A stretch of 64,000 nucleotides of DNA from DASQPR01 sp963724705. GTDB taxonomy: Bacteria > Actinomycetota > Actinomycetes > Mycobacteriales > Micromonosporaceae. Below, in pieces: positions 44,189 through 53,809 of this stretch (within the stretch, counting starts at the first letter, position 1; every line of letters starts with the position of its first letter). The position numbers were made by a program, and so were the translations under genes. The stretch spans positions 1,550,001 through 1,614,000 of the forward strand of contig CAVRVS010000004.1 in NCBI GenBank assembly GCA_963724705.1, read 5' to 3'. Below the pieces are notes generated by a model, which worked only from the letters and a program-made list of their open reading frames with translations, did not search any database and was not told the origin of the DNA.

Positions 44189-46501
44189 TCAGTGCGGTTC
44201 GTCGAGCCGGTCGAACCTCTGAGAGTCGGCAAGCATCCGTGGCCACGCCGACCGCTCCTGCGCCGGAGCCTGCGCGCTCAGCAGCGCGTCGATGTGTTCG
44301 GCCGGCATCGGACCGCCGAACACAGCCCCCTGGGCGAGCCGGCAGCCGGCGGCGTGGACGAGCCCGTGGCAGCGGCTGTCGGCGACTCCGAGCGCGATCA
44401 CGTCGAGGTCGAGACTCGCGCCGACCCGAACGATCGCGTCCACGAGCGGTACCACGGACCGCTGGGGCGAATCATCGGACGGGCTGCGCTGCGTCGGGAC
44501 GCCGACCGGCGATGAAGCGAGCTCACGGACCGGAGCGACCTCGCGCATCAGCGTACGACTGATCTTCAGCGCGTCGACCGGAACCTCATGCAGGCGCCCG
44601 AGCACCGACAGGCCGCCGCCGACCGAGTCGAGCGCAACGCGAGCACCGACATCGCGGATCGCGCCGAGACGCTCTGCGATGTCGACGGCCTCCAGCGCCG
44701 CGTCGTTTTCGTCGACCTCGACCATGAGTCGGCCGGGCGGAACATGATGCGCGCGCATCGCCGACGCCACTACCGCGGCGAAATCGGAGCGGCGCAGCTC
44801 CCGTACCGGCATGTCAACCGCGACCCAGACGTCATGGCCGTCGGCGAGCCATCGTGACAGCTGCCGGCACGCCTCGTAGAGCGCCCAGCGTGCGATCTCG
44901 TCGCCCAGCCCGCAGTCCTCGGCTACCGGCACGAACTCGGACGGTCGCAGCATGCCCAGCGCCGGATGGCGCCAGCACAGCAACGCCTCGACGCCGACCG
45001 TACGGCCGGCCGGAACGGTCACGATCGGCTGATAGGCCAGCGCCATCTCGTCGCGGTCGACCGCTCCCCGCAGACCTTCCTCGACCGCTGTACGGCGACG
45101 CAGCCATTGCGAGTAAGCCGTGTCGTAATCCTCGGTCCGATTGCGACCACGTAGCTTGGCATAGCGCAGCGCCATGTCGGCGTGACGCATCAGATTGTCG
45201 AAGTCGCCGGCCGTGTAACCGACCATCCCGATGCTGGCCGACATCGCGAAGCGCCGCTCCGCCAACGCGTATGGTGCCGCGAGGACCGCGCCGAGCCGGT
45301 CGGCCGCTGTACGGGCATCGGTCGGCGGCAGCGCCAGCAGCACGGCGAACTCGTCGCCACCGAGTCGGGCCGCGACGTCGCCGGCGCGCAGGTTGGCGCG
45401 CAGCCGGTGGGCCACCTCGACCAGCAGCGCATCGCCGACGTCGTGACCCCACACGTCATTGATCGCCTTGAACCGGTCGAGGTCGATGCACACGAGCGTC
45501 GCCGGCCCGCCCGCGGCGGACCGGCGTTCCAGGGCGTCCCAGAAATACCGGCGGTTGCCGAGTCCGGTCAGCGGATCGGTGTAGGCGAGCCGGCGGAAGC
45601 GCGCCTCCCGCGACTCGACCTCGGCCGCGTACGCGCGGACGTCGCGCATGGCGAGCGTCTGGCGGAGTCCGAGCGACGCGCCGATCACCACCGCGATCAC
45701 GCTGCTTGTGTTGTCCGAGTCGTGGTAGATCGCCAACCGCATCGCGCACGCGGCAATCGCGCAGGAGAGCGGGACGAGGCCGAGCCAGGTTGCGTGGTGC
45801 CCGACGGCGGCGGCGTTGGCGCGGGCGGCCGGATCGCGGGCGAGAATCGCGGTCGCAAAGAGCGCCAGGGCGAACGCGAGACCGAACACGATGGTGGGCC
45901 ACGCTCCGCCGGTGCCGGCCGCGACTAGCAGCGCGCCACCCCAGACCAGCGTGTACGTGATCGCGCCGGCCGTCGTGTACGGCTGCCGTCGCCATCCCCG
46001 AAACACCAGGGTGAAGCTCACGCCGATCGCGACGAGAACCGGCGTGAACACGGCCGCGCCGAGCGCCTTGACCGTCTCGTCGGCCGGCCGGCCGAGGTAG
46101 TCGAACGCGTTCGGGCCGACAAGCAGGGACCAGAGCACGTAGGCCATGCAGGCGGCAATGAGAACGCCGTCGGCCCACCGGCGCAGCGCTGCGCGGCGGC
46201 CGGCCGGGCCACGGTCGACGTGCAGCACCAGTGCGGCGGCGAGCGCCAGAGCGCCGACGCCGAGTCCGACCGCCGCGGGCAGAAGCTGCTCGGCGCGCGC
46301 CGACGGTTCGCTCTGCAAAAGCCAGCTCGCCGACGCGAGCACGCCACCGGCCATGACGAACGCCGCAGCGGCCATGAGCGTGAGTGCGACCCGGTCGCGC
46401 CGCCCGGCCGCACGCGTGGACCGCAGCAACATCGAGCCGCTGACAAGACCGGCCAGCACCACCGGGATCGCGGCGATCGACAGGCCGCTGGCGGGGCTCA
46501 C
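44189..46501 (-). CDS. Membrane GGDEF protein with degenerate EAL domain
   Basis: 770 residues. About seven or eight membrane helices occupy residues 5-245. The GGDEF domain is complete: DRFKAINDVWGHDVGDALL, RLGGDEFAVLL and an inhibitory RxxD site (RAGD) just before it, so it should make cyclic di-GMP. The EAL domain retains the EAL letters (GVEALLCWRHP) but has lost key residues: Arg of EALLR to Cys, VNLS to VDMP, DDFGTG to DSVGGG, KID to KIS and AEGVE to ALGVA. It is therefore probably a binding or regulatory module rather than a phosphodiesterase. The neighbouring methyltransferase gene lies upstream on the same strand. Confidence 0.9.
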   Translation of the reverse strand: MSPASGLSIAAIPVVLAGLVSGSMLLRSTRAAGRRDRVALTLMAAAAFVMAGGVLASASWLLQSEPSARAEQLLPAAVGLGVGALALAAALVLHVDRGPAGRRAALRRWADGVLIAACMAYVLWSLLVGPNAFDYLGRPADETVKALGAAVFTPVLVAIGVSFTLVFRGWRRQPYTTAGAITYTLVWGGALLVAAGTGGAWPTIVFGLAFALALFATAILARDPAARANAAAVGHHATWLGLVPLSCAIAACAMRLAIYHDSDNTSSVIAVVIGASLGLRQTLAMRDVRAYAAEVESREARFRRLAYTDPLTGLGNRRYFWDALERRSAAGGPATLVCIDLDRFKAINDVWGHDVGDALLVEVAHRLRANLRAGDVAARLGGDEFAVLLALPPTDARTAADRLGAVLAAPYALAERRFAMSASIGMVGYTAGDFDNLMRHADMALRYAKLRGRNRTEDYDTAYSQWLRRRTAVEEGLRGAVDRDEMALAYQPIVTVPAGRTVGVEALLCWRHPALGMLRPSEFVPVAEDCGLGDEIARWALYEACRQLSRWLADGHDVWVAVDMPVRELRRSDFAAVVASAMRAHHVPPGRLMVEVDENDAALEAVDIAERLGAIRDVGARVALDSVGGGLSVLGRLHEVPVDALKISRTLMREVAPVRELASSPVGVPTQRSPSDDSPQRSVVPLVDAIVRVGASLDLDVIALGVADSRCHGLVHAAGCRLAQGAVFGGPMPAEHIDALLSAQAPAQERSAWPRMLADSQRFDRLDEPH

Positions 46502-46636
46502 GCACCATAGTCTCGCGCGGATCGACCGATCCGGAGGGACAGGCAGTGCGTCGCGCCGGGCATATTTTGAACGTCAAACGGTATGGATTGTCCACCCGAA
46601 TGGCACGCTTCGCAATCGGCCGGCCACCATTTGCTG

Positions 46637-47458
46637 TCAGTCGGCTGTGCCCGCCCACCAGATCGTCGCGAGTTGCCTCGTTGGACCGCCCAGCGTCGGC
46701 GCGGCCGCATCGACGCCGAGGTCGCGCAGTGCGGCATCGACCTCAGCAGCACGCTCAGCGCCGAGGCACAGCCGCCGGCACGTCGTGGCGACCAGCTCGG
46801 CGTAGCTCACGGAGTCGAGCGTGGCCGGTCGCTCCCATCGGGTCAGCCGTGGACCGAATCCAAGCTCTGCGATCGCATTGAGGGCGTCCGTCGCGGTCGG
46901 GCGGCGCGGTCGCTCCAGGCCGTGAAACCGCTGCCAGAGCGGGTTCCACGGCGCCATCGGGTGCGCCGCGGTGATCTCCACGACAACCCGGATGCGGGCG
47001 TACGCCGACAGTGCGGTCACGAAGGGCGCGAGGTCGGCGACGTTGTAGAGAACGTGATGGCAGACGACCACGTCGGCAACCGAGACCGACGCGGCGCAAT
47101 CGGGCCACGCACCGACGACCGTCCGGGCGTCGACGCCTCGATCGCTCGCCAGGGCGGCGAACGTGTCCAGCAGCGATCGATTGGTGTCGACCCCGGTCAA
47201 CCTCGCCGCCCGGCCAGCCAGTGCGAGCGAAGCGGCACCGGCTCCGGCACCGACGTCGAGCACCGATCCGCCCGGTGGCAGCGCCTCCATCGCGCGGTCG
47301 TACGACTCGCCCGACGGCGCCACCACCTGCCGTCGGGCCCGGGCGACAAAGGTGTCGGGCGCGAGCGTCCACGGTGATTCCGGGGCCCGCGCGAGGATTT
47401 CCGGCGGGATGGCCCACGACTCGAGTGCCGACCGCCAGCGTGCCACGGCGTCGGTCAT
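46637..47458 (-). CDS. Class I SAM-dependent methyltransferase
   Basis: 273 residues from ATG 47458, with GAGGGAG upstream. The Rossmann-type SAM site is clear: motif I VLDVGAGAGAASLALA, acidic residue in LTGVDTNRSLL, and the motif II/III region VVGAWPDCAASVSVADVVVCHHVLYNVADLAPFV. The C-terminal part (RPTATDALNAIAELGF...) resembles small-molecule or tRNA/lipid methyltransferases without a diagnostic acceptor motif. Substrate unknown. It is divergent from the conservon. Confidence 0.85.
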   Translation of the reverse strand: MTDAVARWRSALESWAIPPEILARAPESPWTLAPDTFVARARRQVVAPSGESYDRAMEALPPGGSVLDVGAGAGAASLALAGRAARLTGVDTNRSLLDTFAALASDRGVDARTVVGAWPDCAASVSVADVVVCHHVLYNVADLAPFVTALSAYARIRVVVEITAAHPMAPWNPLWQRFHGLERPRRPTATDALNAIAELGFGPRLTRWERPATLDSVSYAELVATTCRRLCLGAERAAEVDAALRDLGVDAAAPTLGGPTRQLATIWWAGTAD

Positions 47459-47616
47459 CGTCGCTCCCTCCCCGGTGTCGGCGCCATTCCGGCACCGTAC
47501 CGCCGATGGGCACGACGCGCGTCTGTGCGTGGCCGGTCCGGGATCAGTAGCATCCGGCGAGGGCGGCCGTCGACGCGGCCGGCGCATCGTCTCCGAGCCG
47601 GACAGGTGGGGATCGA

Positions 47617-50315
47617 ATGGATCGGCACAACCCGCTGCGGCGACGGCGGCCGGGCCGACCACGGCCGCGTCCGATGTGGACGATCCGCGCGAAGATCCTG
47701 ACTCTGCTGTTGCTGCCGGTCGTACCGCTGCTGGCGATGTGGATGTTCACCACCGGAGCCACGTTGGGTCCCGCGCTGAACCTCTTCTCTGCTGTAACCA
47801 ACCTGGAATCGGCCGGGCAGCCGGCGACGGTGCTCATCGATCGCCTCCAGGCCGAACGCCAGTTGTCGATTTCGTGGGTGGGTGGGCGTCGCGACACCGC
47901 GACCAGGACGGCGTTGACGGCCGCCCGGACGCGTACGGACGCGGCGGCCGCCACATTGCGGCGGGACACCGCGACCTCGAGATTCCACCAGGCCGAGAGC
48001 GACACCACGCACGGCTATCTCGGCGTGCTCGACTCCGCGCTCGACGGCTTGGCCGCGCAGCGGTCGGCGATCGACCGGACCGGCACCAGCACCACCCGCG
48101 GCAGCACCGGCAGCGTTCGGGCCGCGACGCCCGACGGCGTCATGACGTTCTACGACGGCGTCATCGACAACGCCATCGGTCTCTACGGCTCGATTCTCGG
48201 TGCCGACGATCACGACCTTGCGCGCCAGGCCAACACGGTCAACGGGCTGATCCAGGCGCGTGAAATGTTCGCGCGGGAGGACGCGATAGTCACGGGCGCG
48301 ATTGCCGCCCGCAAGCTCTCGCCGGCCGACAACACCGAATTTGTCGCGACCGTCGGCACCGAGCGCTACCTCTACCAGCAGGCGACCCGGTTCCTGCCGC
48401 TCGACGAGCAGCGGACGTACCAGTCGGTGCTGGCCAGCCCCGCGTTCACGCGGTTACGCGGCGATGAAGACCTGCTCAGTCAGCGTACGGCGACGGCCAG
48501 CGGCCTGCCCGCCGGCTTCGACGGCACTCAGTGGCGCACCGATTTCGACGCGGTGGATGCGCAGCTCACGTCGATCCAATCCCGGCAGGCGGCGGCGAAC
48601 CTGGCCGCGACCAGACCGGCTGCCGTCCGGATCGTCGTCCGACTCGCCGTCGCCGGCGGAATCGGTCTGGTCGTGCTGGTCGCGCTGATCCTGATCTCGA
48701 TCCGTCTCGCGCGGAACATCATCGCGCGGGTCCACGGGCTTCGCACCGATGCGCTGGACCTGGCGCGGCACCGCTTGCCGTCCGTCGTCGAGCGGCTCCG
48801 GCGCGGGGAATCGGTTGACATCGCGGTGGAGTCGCCGCCACTCACGTATGGCGCCGACGAGGTTGGACAGCTCGGCGATGCGTTCTCCCGGGTGCAACGT
48901 ACGGCCATCGCCGCCGCGGTGCAGGAATCCGAGCTGCGTCGGGGACTCAACCAGATGTTCCTGAACATCGCCCGACGCAGCCAGACGCTGCTGCACCGGC
49001 AGCTGGCATTGCTCGATGACATGGAGCGCCGCGTCACCAACCCCGACGATCTGTCCGAGCTGTTCCGCATCGACCACCTCGCCACCCGGATGCGCCGGCA
49101 CGCCGAGGACCTCGTGATCCTCGCCGGTGCGACGCCGGGCCGCGCCTGGCGCTATCCGGTCGCACTGAACGACGTGTTGCGCGCGGCGGCGGCCGAAGTC
49201 GAGCAGTACACCCGGATCTCCGTACGACAGCTGCCCGACGTCGCGGTCGCCGGTCGTGCCGTCGGCGACGCGGTTCATCTCGTCGCCGAGCTGCTGGAGA
49301 ACGCCACGGCCTTCTCGCCGCCGGACACCCAGGTGACAGTGACCGCGCAACTGGTACCCCACGGGTTTGCCATCGAGATCGAGGACCGCGGGCTCGGCAT
49401 GACGCCCGATGCATTGGCGGAGGCGAACGCGCGGCTCTCGGCGGCGCCCGACTTCCATTCCGTACAGAGCACGCGCCTCGGCCTGTTCGTCGTGACGCGG
49501 CTCGCGGCCAAGCACGGCATCGCGGTCACTCTTCGCCCTTCCGCGTTCGGTGGGATCACCGCCGTCGTCCTGCTGCCTCCGGAGCTGGTGGTCGCCGAGG
49601 CGAACGCGGCTGCGCTCACGTCGTCGTCGGCACGCGCAGGCACGCGAATGCTGACCGCCGCCCCAGCTGGACCGCCCCGCCCCCGCCATCGACGGCCGAG
49701 CGGGCAGACCGGGCGGATCTGGAAGACCTGGTAGACCTGGCGGATCCGGCAGATCTGGCAGACCCGTCCGAGCCGGCCGAACCATCCGAGCCGTCGGTTA
49801 TCGACATCTCCGCGGCGACCACAAGTGCCGGGGACGCCGGGCCCGACGCCCCCGGCATGAGCAAGACGCTGCCGCGGCAGCGCGCGCTGACTCTGGTGAC
49901 GTCAGCACCGCCGGCCTCGACCGTGCAGGGTGTCACCGCGGAAGGCCTGCCGCAACGGGTCCGTCCGAGCGGCCGAGGCGACCGCGTCGTTCGGATCGCG
50001 CCGCCCTCCGGCACGGATGACGCCGTCACCGCCTCTCCGGCGACAACCGGGCCCGTACGGACTGACGGTGATGCGACACAACGCGAGACGCCCCGAACGG
50101 CCGAACGAATGCGTACGATGCTGACGTCCTTTCAGGACGGTACGGCTCTCGGCCGCCGGCGACATGCGGCGGATGGTGCCGCACCGGGGGCGGGCGCGGC
50201 ACCGGCGGCGCCGGCCGATTCCGAAGACGGCAACACCGACGACCGCAACACCGAAGGCGGCAACATCGACGCCGGCAGCACCGAGACCGGCGAAGCAGGG
50301 GGGCGCGACCGATGA
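47617..50315 (+). CDS. cvnA: Conservon sensor kinase-like protein (CvnA), frame interrupted
   Basis: From ATG 47617 the frame runs to a stop at 49732-49734 (705 residues): membrane helix 25-45, a nitrate/nitrite-sensor-type extracellular region, second helix near 345-365, HAMP-like segment, RIDHLATRMRRHAEDLVILAG (H-box-like), ELLENATAFSPPDTQV (N box) and IEDRGLGM (G1). The usual CvnA tail (GLPQRVRP...ERMRTMLTSFQDGTALGRRR) lies in another frame and ends at 50313-50315, in ATGA with cvnB. One missing base in the C-rich run 49675-49684 would join them: 2699 + 1 = 2700. The joined protein would have 899 residues. Confidence 0.85.
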
Positions 50316-50719
50316 CGGACGCGGCGAGCACCGACTGGCTGCTCGACGATCTCGTGGCCCGTGTGCCGGCCGCTCGGCAGGCGATCGTGCTCTCGGTCGA
50401 CGGTCTGCTCACCGGCAAGTCCCGGACGCTGTCGCGCATGGACGCCGAGCACCTCGCCGCGATCGCCTCCGGATTCGCCGGTCTGGCCCGCAGCGCCGGT
50501 CGGCATTTCCGCGGCGGCGCCGTCCGGCAGACGATCGTCGAGATGGAGGAGGCGTTCCTCTTCGTCACGGCGGCGAGCAACGGATCATGCCTCGCCGTGT
50601 GGAGCGACGCCGAGTCCGACATCGGACTCATCGCCTACGAAATGGCCCTGCTGGTTGAGCGCATCGGCCACGCGATGGTCGCGCCCGCCCGCGCGGCGCA
50701 CCGGGCGGATGCGGGGTGA
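50312..50719 (+). CDS. cvnB: Conservon Roadblock/LC7 protein (CvnB)
   Basis: 135 residues starting in the ATGA with the kinase tail. STDWLLDDLVARVPAARQAIVLSVDGLLTGKSRTLSRMDAEHLAAIASGFAGLARSAGRHF followed by VRQTIVEMEEAFLFVTAASNGSCLAVWSDAESDIGLIAYEMALLVERIG is the Roadblock/LC7 fold of CvnB proteins. In conservons it contacts the small GTPase CvnD and the kinase CvnA at the inner face of the membrane, by analogy with MglB-type regulators. The length is normal. Confidence 0.93.
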   Translation: MTDAASTDWLLDDLVARVPAARQAIVLSVDGLLTGKSRTLSRMDAEHLAAIASGFAGLARSAGRHFRGGAVRQTIVEMEEAFLFVTAASNGSCLAVWSDAESDIGLIAYEMALLVERIGHAMVAPARAAHRADAG

Positions 50720-51101
50720 CGTGCCGGGCGGCGCGGCGGACGCGTCGGCCTGGCTTGACGCGGATGCCGGACCGGTTGTCCGGTCATTCGCGATCACGGG
50801 CGGTCGCACCCGCACCGATATCGCGTTCGATCTGCTCACGCACGTCGTGGCCACCGACACCGGGCCGGCGATTGCCGCGGACATGGCGCCGGAGCATCGC
50901 GAGATCGTCGATCGCGCGGCGCGACCGGTGTCGATCGCGGAGCTCGCCGGTCAGCTGAACCGCCCGCTCGGGGTGATCTGGGTGCTTGTCGCCGACCTGT
51001 ACGATGCCGACGCGGTTTCACTCGACACGCCCGCGCCCGGCAGTCGGCGGCCGGGCGATCACACCCTGAGCGCGGTCATCGACGGATTGCGGTCGCTATA
51101 G
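50709..51101 (+). CDS. cvnC: Conservon DUF742 protein (CvnC)
   Basis: About 130 residues from ATG 50709, overlapping the cvnB stop; GTG 50721 is an alternative. The body VVRSFAITGGRTRTDIAFDLLTHVVATD and the helix-turn-helix-like EHREIVDRAARPVSIAELAGQLNRPLGVIWVLVADL match DUF742, the third conservon component. The C-terminal DHTLSAVIDGLRSL is the conserved tail that interacts with the GTPase. A regulatory role in the complex is inferred from the gene order. Confidence 0.92.
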   Translation: MRGDVPGGAADASAWLDADAGPVVRSFAITGGRTRTDIAFDLLTHVVATDTGPAIAADMAPEHREIVDRAARPVSIAELAGQLNRPLGVIWVLVADLYDADAVSLDTPAPGSRRPGDHTLSAVIDGLRSL

Positions 51102-51193
51102 TCGCGGCCCGAAGCGATCGCGCGACCGACGGCAGCGGATGACACCACGGCGACCGATATACGGACAGCAACGACTTGGGGAGATTGGCAGGC

Positions 51194-51778
51194 ATGGCGG
51201 AAACGGCCACCGCGCCCACCGCGTTCAAGATTCTCGTCGCCGGCGGCTTCGGCGCCGGGAAGACGACGTTGGTGAGCTCGGTCAGCGAGATCATGCCGTT
51301 GCGTACGGACGAGATGCTCACCGGAGCGGGCGCCGGCACCGATAGCACGGACGGCATCGAGGAGAAGACGACCACCACGGTCGCTATGGACTTCGGACGG
51401 ATCACGCTTCCCGGTGACATCGTGCTCTACCTGTTCGGCACGCCCGGGCAGGAGCGGTTCTACTTCGTCTGGGACGAACTCGCCCTCGGCGCCCTCGGCG
51501 CGGTCGTGCTCGCCGACACCCGACGCCTCGCCGACTGCTTCCCCGCGCTCGACTATTTCGAGCGCACCGGCACGCCGCACGTTGTCGCGGTCAACCGGTT
51601 CGACGACGCGCAGCCGTTCGGCGTCGACGCCGTCCGCAAGGCACTCGACCTCGATCCGGACGTACCCGTTGTGGTGTGTGACGCCCGCCGCCGCGACTCC
51701 GGCAAGGAAGTGCTGATCTCGCTCGTGCGCCACGTGCTGGACCGCCGCGCGCCACGGCACGCCAACACGACCGTGTAA
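51194..51778 (+). CDS. cvnD: Conservon Ras-like GTPase (CvnD)
   Basis: 194 residues from ATG 51194, with GGCAGG upstream. Small GTPase motifs are present: G1 VAGGFGAGKTTLV, G2 region with TTTTVAMDFGRI, G3 LFGTPGQERF and G4 AVNRFDD. As in other CvnD proteins, the G3 Asp-x-x-Gly is replaced by FGTPG and G4 is NRxD. There is no lipid-attachment cysteine. It completes the four-gene conservon, a membrane-associated GTPase signalling unit of actinobacteria. The C-terminal tail is basic. Confidence 0.94.
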   Translation: MAETATAPTAFKILVAGGFGAGKTTLVSSVSEIMPLRTDEMLTGAGAGTDSTDGIEEKTTTTVAMDFGRITLPGDIVLYLFGTPGQERFYFVWDELALGALGAVVLADTRRLADCFPALDYFERTGTPHVVAVNRFDDAQPFGVDAVRKALDLDPDVPVVVCDARRRDSGKEVLISLVRHVLDRRAPRHANTTV

Positions 51779-51846
51779 CGCTTGCCCAGGTTTGTGGAGA
51801 ATGGCCCGGTTTGTAGGGAGTGCGTAGGTGCCTCGGGCCGCCTGGG

Positions 51847-53652
51847 CTAGCGCAGTGAGACCGTCGAACCGCCGTCATTGCCCTGACCACCGTGGCCACG
51901 CGCGCCGCCGCCCTGGTCGTTCCAGATGTCACCGAGCGGCGTGGCGTAGCGGTCGTTGCTCGTCAACGGTCCGACGCCGAGCGCGTCCTCGATCGTGCGG
52001 CCCAGGCTGAAGTCGGTGTAGCGCACCGGGCTGGTGTAGCCGGGCTTCACCGTGTCCTGCGAGCCGATGACATATGTCGCTACGTGGTTCGGGTAGTCCG
52101 GCCCGAACGCGTTGTCGTGACTCTCGGCCCACGAAATGATCAATAGCGACCGCTGCTGCGTCCACGCTGGCGACGAGAAGATCGCCGGCAGGGTCTGGCT
52201 CAACCACCTGTCCCCCGCCGCGACGCCGCCGTCCTCCATGTCGTTCACGTCGTTGGCCGCGAACCATGCGAGCGCCGGCGTCGTATCCACCGACTGCAGA
52301 TCGGTGGCCAGCGCCGTCAGCGGCTGGTTGTGCGCGGCACACCGCTGCGGATTGCCGACGACGTCCCGGTAGAGCATGAACGGTTCCGCGTCGGGCAGGT
52401 AGTAGCCGCCCGCCTCGGTGTTGTGGTTGGTCTTGTCGCAGCCGCCGTACGCACCGGCCGCGTAACCCTTCCACGTCAGCCCGGCCGCGTCGAGTTGGTC
52501 GCCGAGGTGGCGTGCGTCGATCATGTCGGAGCCGACGACCGGATTGGTGGTCCAGCCGAACGTCGATCCGCCACTCAGCGCGAGGTCATTCGGATCGCTC
52601 GGATGTGTGGTCGCGTACATCTGGCCGAGCGTCGAACCCATCACCGCCACCGTCTGATTCAGGTACGGCGCGGCGCGGTTGCTCAGGATGTAGTGACCGG
52701 CGCCGGTCGGCGCCTCGGTCGGCAACGCATTCTGGTTCTCCATCATCACGACGAACACGTGATCAAACGCGGGTACGTTCGATGCCGGCGCGAGCAGTTG
52801 GGGCGCCCTCATCGGGGTCGACAACGTGAACGAGAGATCGTCGACGTACCCGTCGGTGGTGTTCCCGGCCGTCCAGGTGAAGGCCACGGAGACGATGACG
52901 GCACGCGTACGACTCGGCAGCCAGCCGCCGGTCGAGCGCTCCTGTAGTCCGGTCACGCCACCGCGATCGGTGTTCGTCGCCGTCTGCAGAATGTCGCTGC
53001 CGAGCAACTTGCCGTGGTTGTCGAGGAAAGAGATCGTCACGGTCGAGCGGTCGTTCTGGCCGGCCCATCCGCCGAGCCATCCGCTCGCCCGATACTGCAC
53101 GCCGCCGCCGTCGATACGGTCCGCTGCCGATGCGACCGACAGCGTCTGGGTCATGCTCCCGTCACCAGTGGCGCCGCCGGAGAAGAACGCCCGGCCGCGG
53201 TCGGGCGGTCCGGGGACGCCGGGCTTCGGAAAGCCGATAGCGCCGTAGCAGACACTGTCCGGCGATCCCGCCGTCACGGTCCATCCAGGCACGGTCATCG
53301 CGTCATATCCCGACTGGGTGCACAGACCCGTCTCGGCATCGGGATTGACGAGCAGGTTCGTCCCAGCGGCCGCGACCGCAGGGGCCGCCTTCGCGGGAGC
53401 CGCACGAGTGGCCTGCGGATCCGGCCGCGCGGATGGCGGAGTCGCTCCCGGCCGAGCCGCCATCCGCGACTGACCGGTGGCCGGGGGCGATTGGTACGCC
53501 GTCGCCGCCTGCGCGTTCGACCAGATGGCCGCCCGGCTCGGTGGCCGAATCGCACCCGCGGTCGAGCCGGGGTGGGATTTCGTGACGTCGGCCGATGCCG
53601 ACACGGCAATCGCAGCCGTCACGGCGATCATCGCCGCGAAGATCCGCCGCAC
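51847..53652 (-). CDS. Secreted phosphoesterase (acid phosphatase/phospholipase C superfamily)
   Basis: 601 residues from GTG 53652, preceded by GGAGGGGGG. A signal peptide (IFAAMIAVTAAIAVSASAD) is followed by a Pro/Ala linker, then a galactose-binding-like beta domain (about 95-280: NLLVNPDAETGLCTQSGYDAMTVPGW... to YVDDLSFTLS). The phosphoesterase domain begins FDHVFVVMMENQNALPTEA and continues with MYATTHPSDPNDLALSGG and SWAESHDNAFGPDYPNHVATYVIG, the alkaline-phosphatase-superfamily metal-site pattern of the PF04185 family. A lipid or phosphate ester outside the cell is the likely substrate. It converges with cvnD. Confidence 0.86.
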   Translation of the reverse strand: MRRIFAAMIAVTAAIAVSASADVTKSHPGSTAGAIRPPSRAAIWSNAQAATAYQSPPATGQSRMAARPGATPPSARPDPQATRAAPAKAAPAVAAAGTNLLVNPDAETGLCTQSGYDAMTVPGWTVTAGSPDSVCYGAIGFPKPGVPGPPDRGRAFFSGGATGDGSMTQTLSVASAADRIDGGGVQYRASGWLGGWAGQNDRSTVTISFLDNHGKLLGSDILQTATNTDRGGVTGLQERSTGGWLPSRTRAVIVSVAFTWTAGNTTDGYVDDLSFTLSTPMRAPQLLAPASNVPAFDHVFVVMMENQNALPTEAPTGAGHYILSNRAAPYLNQTVAVMGSTLGQMYATTHPSDPNDLALSGGSTFGWTTNPVVGSDMIDARHLGDQLDAAGLTWKGYAAGAYGGCDKTNHNTEAGGYYLPDAEPFMLYRDVVGNPQRCAAHNQPLTALATDLQSVDTTPALAWFAANDVNDMEDGGVAAGDRWLSQTLPAIFSSPAWTQQRSLLIISWAESHDNAFGPDYPNHVATYVIGSQDTVKPGYTSPVRYTDFSLGRTIEDALGVGPLTSNDRYATPLGDIWNDQGGGARGHGGQGNDGGSTVSLR

Positions 53653-53809
53653 GCTGCCCCCCTCCGCTCGGGACAGCGTCACACGTCCTGACCTGGGCCG
53701 TCCGGCGAATCGATGAGGATGCCTCGGATCCACGGGTGGGACGCCGGCGTGCGGTGCTCTCGGCGCCGGGCCGGCGATATCGCCGCCACGCGTGCGCCGA
53801 CGGGCGGGG

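Noticed and set aside
51779..51846. GCCCAGG...CCTGGGC pairing between cvnD and the phosphoesterase as a terminator
   Set aside because: The arms are seven bases long and about 50 apart, which is too weak to call.
53772..53785. 14-bp palindrome CGGCGATATCGCCG as a terminator
   Set aside because: There is no loop, so it cannot form a normal hairpin. It could be a binding site, but nothing supports this.
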